Shown: piece by piece, positions 62,226 through 64,000 of the stretch
Numbering within the stretch: position 1 is the first letter of the stretch
Layout: every line of letters starts with the position of its first letter
The notes under the pieces: model-generated
The model's database searches: none
The model's input: the letters and a program-made list of their open reading frames with translations, nothing else
Told to the model about the DNA's origin: nothing
DNA from: Flavobacteriales bacterium
GTDB taxonomy: Bacteria; Bacteroidota; Bacteroidia; Flavobacteriales; Weeksellaceae
Length of the DNA: 64,000 bases
Assembly: GCA_020635515.1 (NCBI GenBank)
Contig: JACJZS010000003.1
Location: 124,001-188,000, forward strand
Direction of reading: 5' to 3'
Program-made: the position numbers and the translations under genes

Positions 62226-64000
62226 TGAAAGTAGATCAACTTACACAAGTATTAGAAAAAAATGGATTGGAGCTAGTAATAGGTCTAGAAACACATATCC
62301 GATTAAATACCAACACTAAATTATTTTGTTCGTGTGCAAACGAAGAAGCAGAGAAACCAAATGTAAATATTTGTTCGGTTTGTACAGGACAAATGGGAGT
62401 TCTTCCTGCTATAAATCAAAAAGCGATAGAAAAATCCATCTATTTTGGGAAAGCAGTAAATTCATCATTTAAAAATGAAGTAATTCATTGGGATAGAAAA
62501 CATTACGAATATCCCGATCAGCCAAAGAATTTTCAGCTTACTCAGTTTCAAAATCCTGTGATACCAGACGGAACAGTAAGTTGTTATAGAAACGATGGAA
62601 CTAATTTTACAGTAGAATTAGAGCAAGTGCATTTGGAAGAAGATGCAGCAAAATTAGTTCATGAGAAAAATCAAACGTTGGTAGACTTTAATAAATCTGG
62701 TGTTCCGCTTATAGAAGTAGTTACTAAACCTTGCATTAGAAATATCAATGATGCTTCTACATACGCTCAGTACTTACAGAGAATTGTACAAAATTTAAAA
62801 ATATCGGAAGCAAACCTAGAAAAAGGTCAGTTTAAATCTGATGTAAGTGTTTCTCTTCGTAAAAAGGGAACGAATGATTTGAATCCGAGAACGGAAATCA
62901 AAAATTTGAATTCGTTTAAATTTATGATAGAAGCATTAGAAGAGGAAGTTTCTAAGCAATTAAATTATTATCTAGAACATTCCGAATTCCGACCAGAGCA
63001 AACAACCGTTCTTTTTGATGAGGAATTAAAACAAACCAAAACCATGCGTAAAAAGGAATACGACGCAGATTATAGATACATAATCGAACCAGATATTCCT
63101 TATGTGAACATAAAATCTGTGGTAGATTCCATTTCGGTAGATGAAAGTTTACTTCCGTATTCCATTGAAACTACCATGATAGAAGGAGGAGTTTTACCTC
63201 AAGATGCTAAATTTTTTACAGCAAATGCTTCTCGTTCCAAAGTATTCTTAGAAATTAATGAAAAACTAAATAATCCGCTTTTTGTAGCAAGAACGCTTTC
63301 TAATAATTTAAAAGCAGATCAGTACGATGCAATTTCTATTGATGTATTAATTGAGATTTTCTCATTATTCAACGAAGAAAAAATCACTAATGTATTGGTA
63401 CAACATTCCATTCAAGAATTAATCAAAAATCCAAATTTTGATTATAAAACCTATTTTAAAGAAAATAGCATTTCTGAAGAAAAAATAGAAGAAAGTATTG
63501 CTAAAGTAATTAACGAAAATGAAGAAATTGCTAATGAGATAAAAGCAGGAAATCAGAATAAAGCAGGAATCCTTGTAGGAAAAGTTCTTCAACTTATAGG
63601 AAAAGGAGCAAATGGAAAAGTAATCCGACAAAAAATTATTGACCAAATTGGAAATTCAAGTTCCACTACTAATCAAGAAAATAAACAAGTACAATCTTCT
63701 AAAGAAAATAAAAAACAGGCCCAAGAGGAAGAGTTAAGACAAGTAGAAATCATCATTAAAGATTCGTACAGAACTCATATTGTTACCGATATTTCCGAAA
63801 ATAGTTTAGGTAAAGAAATAACTGTTTCAGGTTGGGTTTCTTCTGTTCGTGACCATGGAGAATTGGTATTTATTGATTTAAGAGATTCATCGTATCAAAT
63901 TTTACAAGTTAGTTTAAGTAGAAAACATTTTTCTAATTTAGATGAATTGGCAAAATTAAAACCTGAATCGGTAATTCTTGTAGAAGGAACTGTAATCAAA
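62225..64000 (+). CDS. gatB/aspS: GatB fused to aspartyl-tRNA synthetase (partial, runs off right edge)
   Basis: An open frame of 592 codons with no stop to the window edge. Residues 10 to about 485 are GatB, which amidates the misacylated tRNA: LVIGLETHIRLNT, CSVCTGQMGVLP, HYEYPDQPKNFQLTQ, and a YqeY-like tRNA-binding tail (about 340-485). After a linker rich in Asn, Gln, Ser and Lys (about 488-508), residue 515 begins SYRTHIVTDIS, then ITVSGWVSSVRDHGELVFIDLRDSS and KPESVILVEGTVIK, the OB-fold of an aspartyl-tRNA synthetase. A nondiscriminating AspRS that charges tRNA-Asn with Asp is the natural partner. The reading frame was checked codon by codon. Confidence 0.88.
   Translation, partial: MKVDQLTQVLEKNGLELVIGLETHIRLNTNTKLFCSCANEEAEKPNVNICSVCTGQMGVLPAINQKAIEKSIYFGKAVNSSFKNEVIHWDRKHYEYPDQPKNFQLTQFQNPVIPDGTVSCYRNDGTNFTVELEQVHLEEDAAKLVHEKNQTLVDFNKSGVPLIEVVTKPCIRNINDASTYAQYLQRIVQNLKISEANLEKGQFKSDVSVSLRKKGTNDLNPRTEIKNLNSFKFMIEALEEEVSKQLNYYLEHSEFRPEQTTVLFDEELKQTKTMRKKEYDADYRYIIEPDIPYVNIKSVVDSISVDESLLPYSIETTMIEGGVLPQDAKFFTANASRSKVFLEINEKLNNPLFVARTLSNNLKADQYDAISIDVLIEIFSLFNEEKITNVLVQHSIQELIKNPNFDYKTYFKENSISEEKIEESIAKVINENEEIANEIKAGNQNKAGILVGKVLQLIGKGANGKVIRQKIIDQIGNSSSTTNQENKQVQSSKENKKQAQEEELRQVEIIIKDSYRTHIVTDISENSLGKEITVSGWVSSVRDHGELVFIDLRDSSYQILQVSLSRKHFSNLDELAKLKPESVILVEGTVIK

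Noticed and set aside
1..64000. tRNA, rRNA, tmRNA and riboswitch genes
   Set aside because: Intergenic gaps were read for cloverleaf arms and conserved rRNA segments; none was convincing. All gaps are under 300 bp.

Overview
The window is a low-GC chromosomal segment from a member of the Flavobacteriia (phylum Bacteroidota). The lineage call rests on several observations: gliding-motility genes gldB and gldC; three secreted proteins ending in type IX secretion (T9SS) sorting domains; a fused lpxC/fabZ gene; families largely confined to Bacteroidota (DUF4290, DUF5683, DUF4856); and many promoters of the Bacteroidota TAnnTTTG type. No rRNA, tRNA, CRISPR array, prophage or recognisable insertion sequence was seen, and most of the window is ordinary housekeeping chromosome.

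Layout, left to right. (1) 1-6583, an iron-acquisition locus on the minus strand: FecCD-type permease, DUF4856 lipoprotein, imelysin lipoprotein, HTTM membrane protein and a FecA-like TonB receptor cut by the left edge, with a double 24-bp operator-like repeat over the promoter. (2) 6710-8925, parA-parB-DUF5683. (3) 8926-11320, an accessory patch with a YoeB-type toxin-antitoxin pair, a leucine-rich T9SS protein and dispersed repeats. (4) 11321-19419, an MMPL transporter, then lpxD, lpxC/fabZ, lpxA, efp, a DUF4290 gene and murA. (5) 19476-24856, two secreted or lipoproteins, prmA, a META lipoprotein, gldC-gldB and nadE. (6) 24959-28626, a 604-residue unrecognised protein facing trpS; between them sits a 0.9-kb cassette bounded by a 119-bp duplication of the trpS 3' end. 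(7) 28629-32800, DinB, a 5'-nucleotidase-like lipoprotein, an IPMS/citramalate-synthase-like enzyme, an archaemetzincin-like lipoprotein and a methyltransferase. (8) 32848-44855, the branched-chain amino acid genes ilvD-ilvB-ilvN-ilvC-leuA-leuC-leuD, interrupted by three unrelated genes and preceded by what looks like a complete leader-peptide attenuator. (9) 44945-51662, DUF6973, a NusG paralogue, coaE-yajC-DUF1573-nusB, an ABC exporter and lpdA. (10) 51944-60349, queA, a TPR protein, SulP transporter, PspC/PadR pair, an acidic lipoprotein, argB and hisS. (11) 60568-64000, a gatC-gatA-gatB operon in which gatB runs without a stop into an aspartyl-tRNA synthetase domain.

The most notable items are the gatB::aspS fusion, the ilv leader-peptide attenuator, the trpS-tail cassette, the iron-type double operator, and the 604-residue unknown protein. 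Everything here comes from reading the sequence; no database search was run, so family names are recognition-based and the confidences reflect that.
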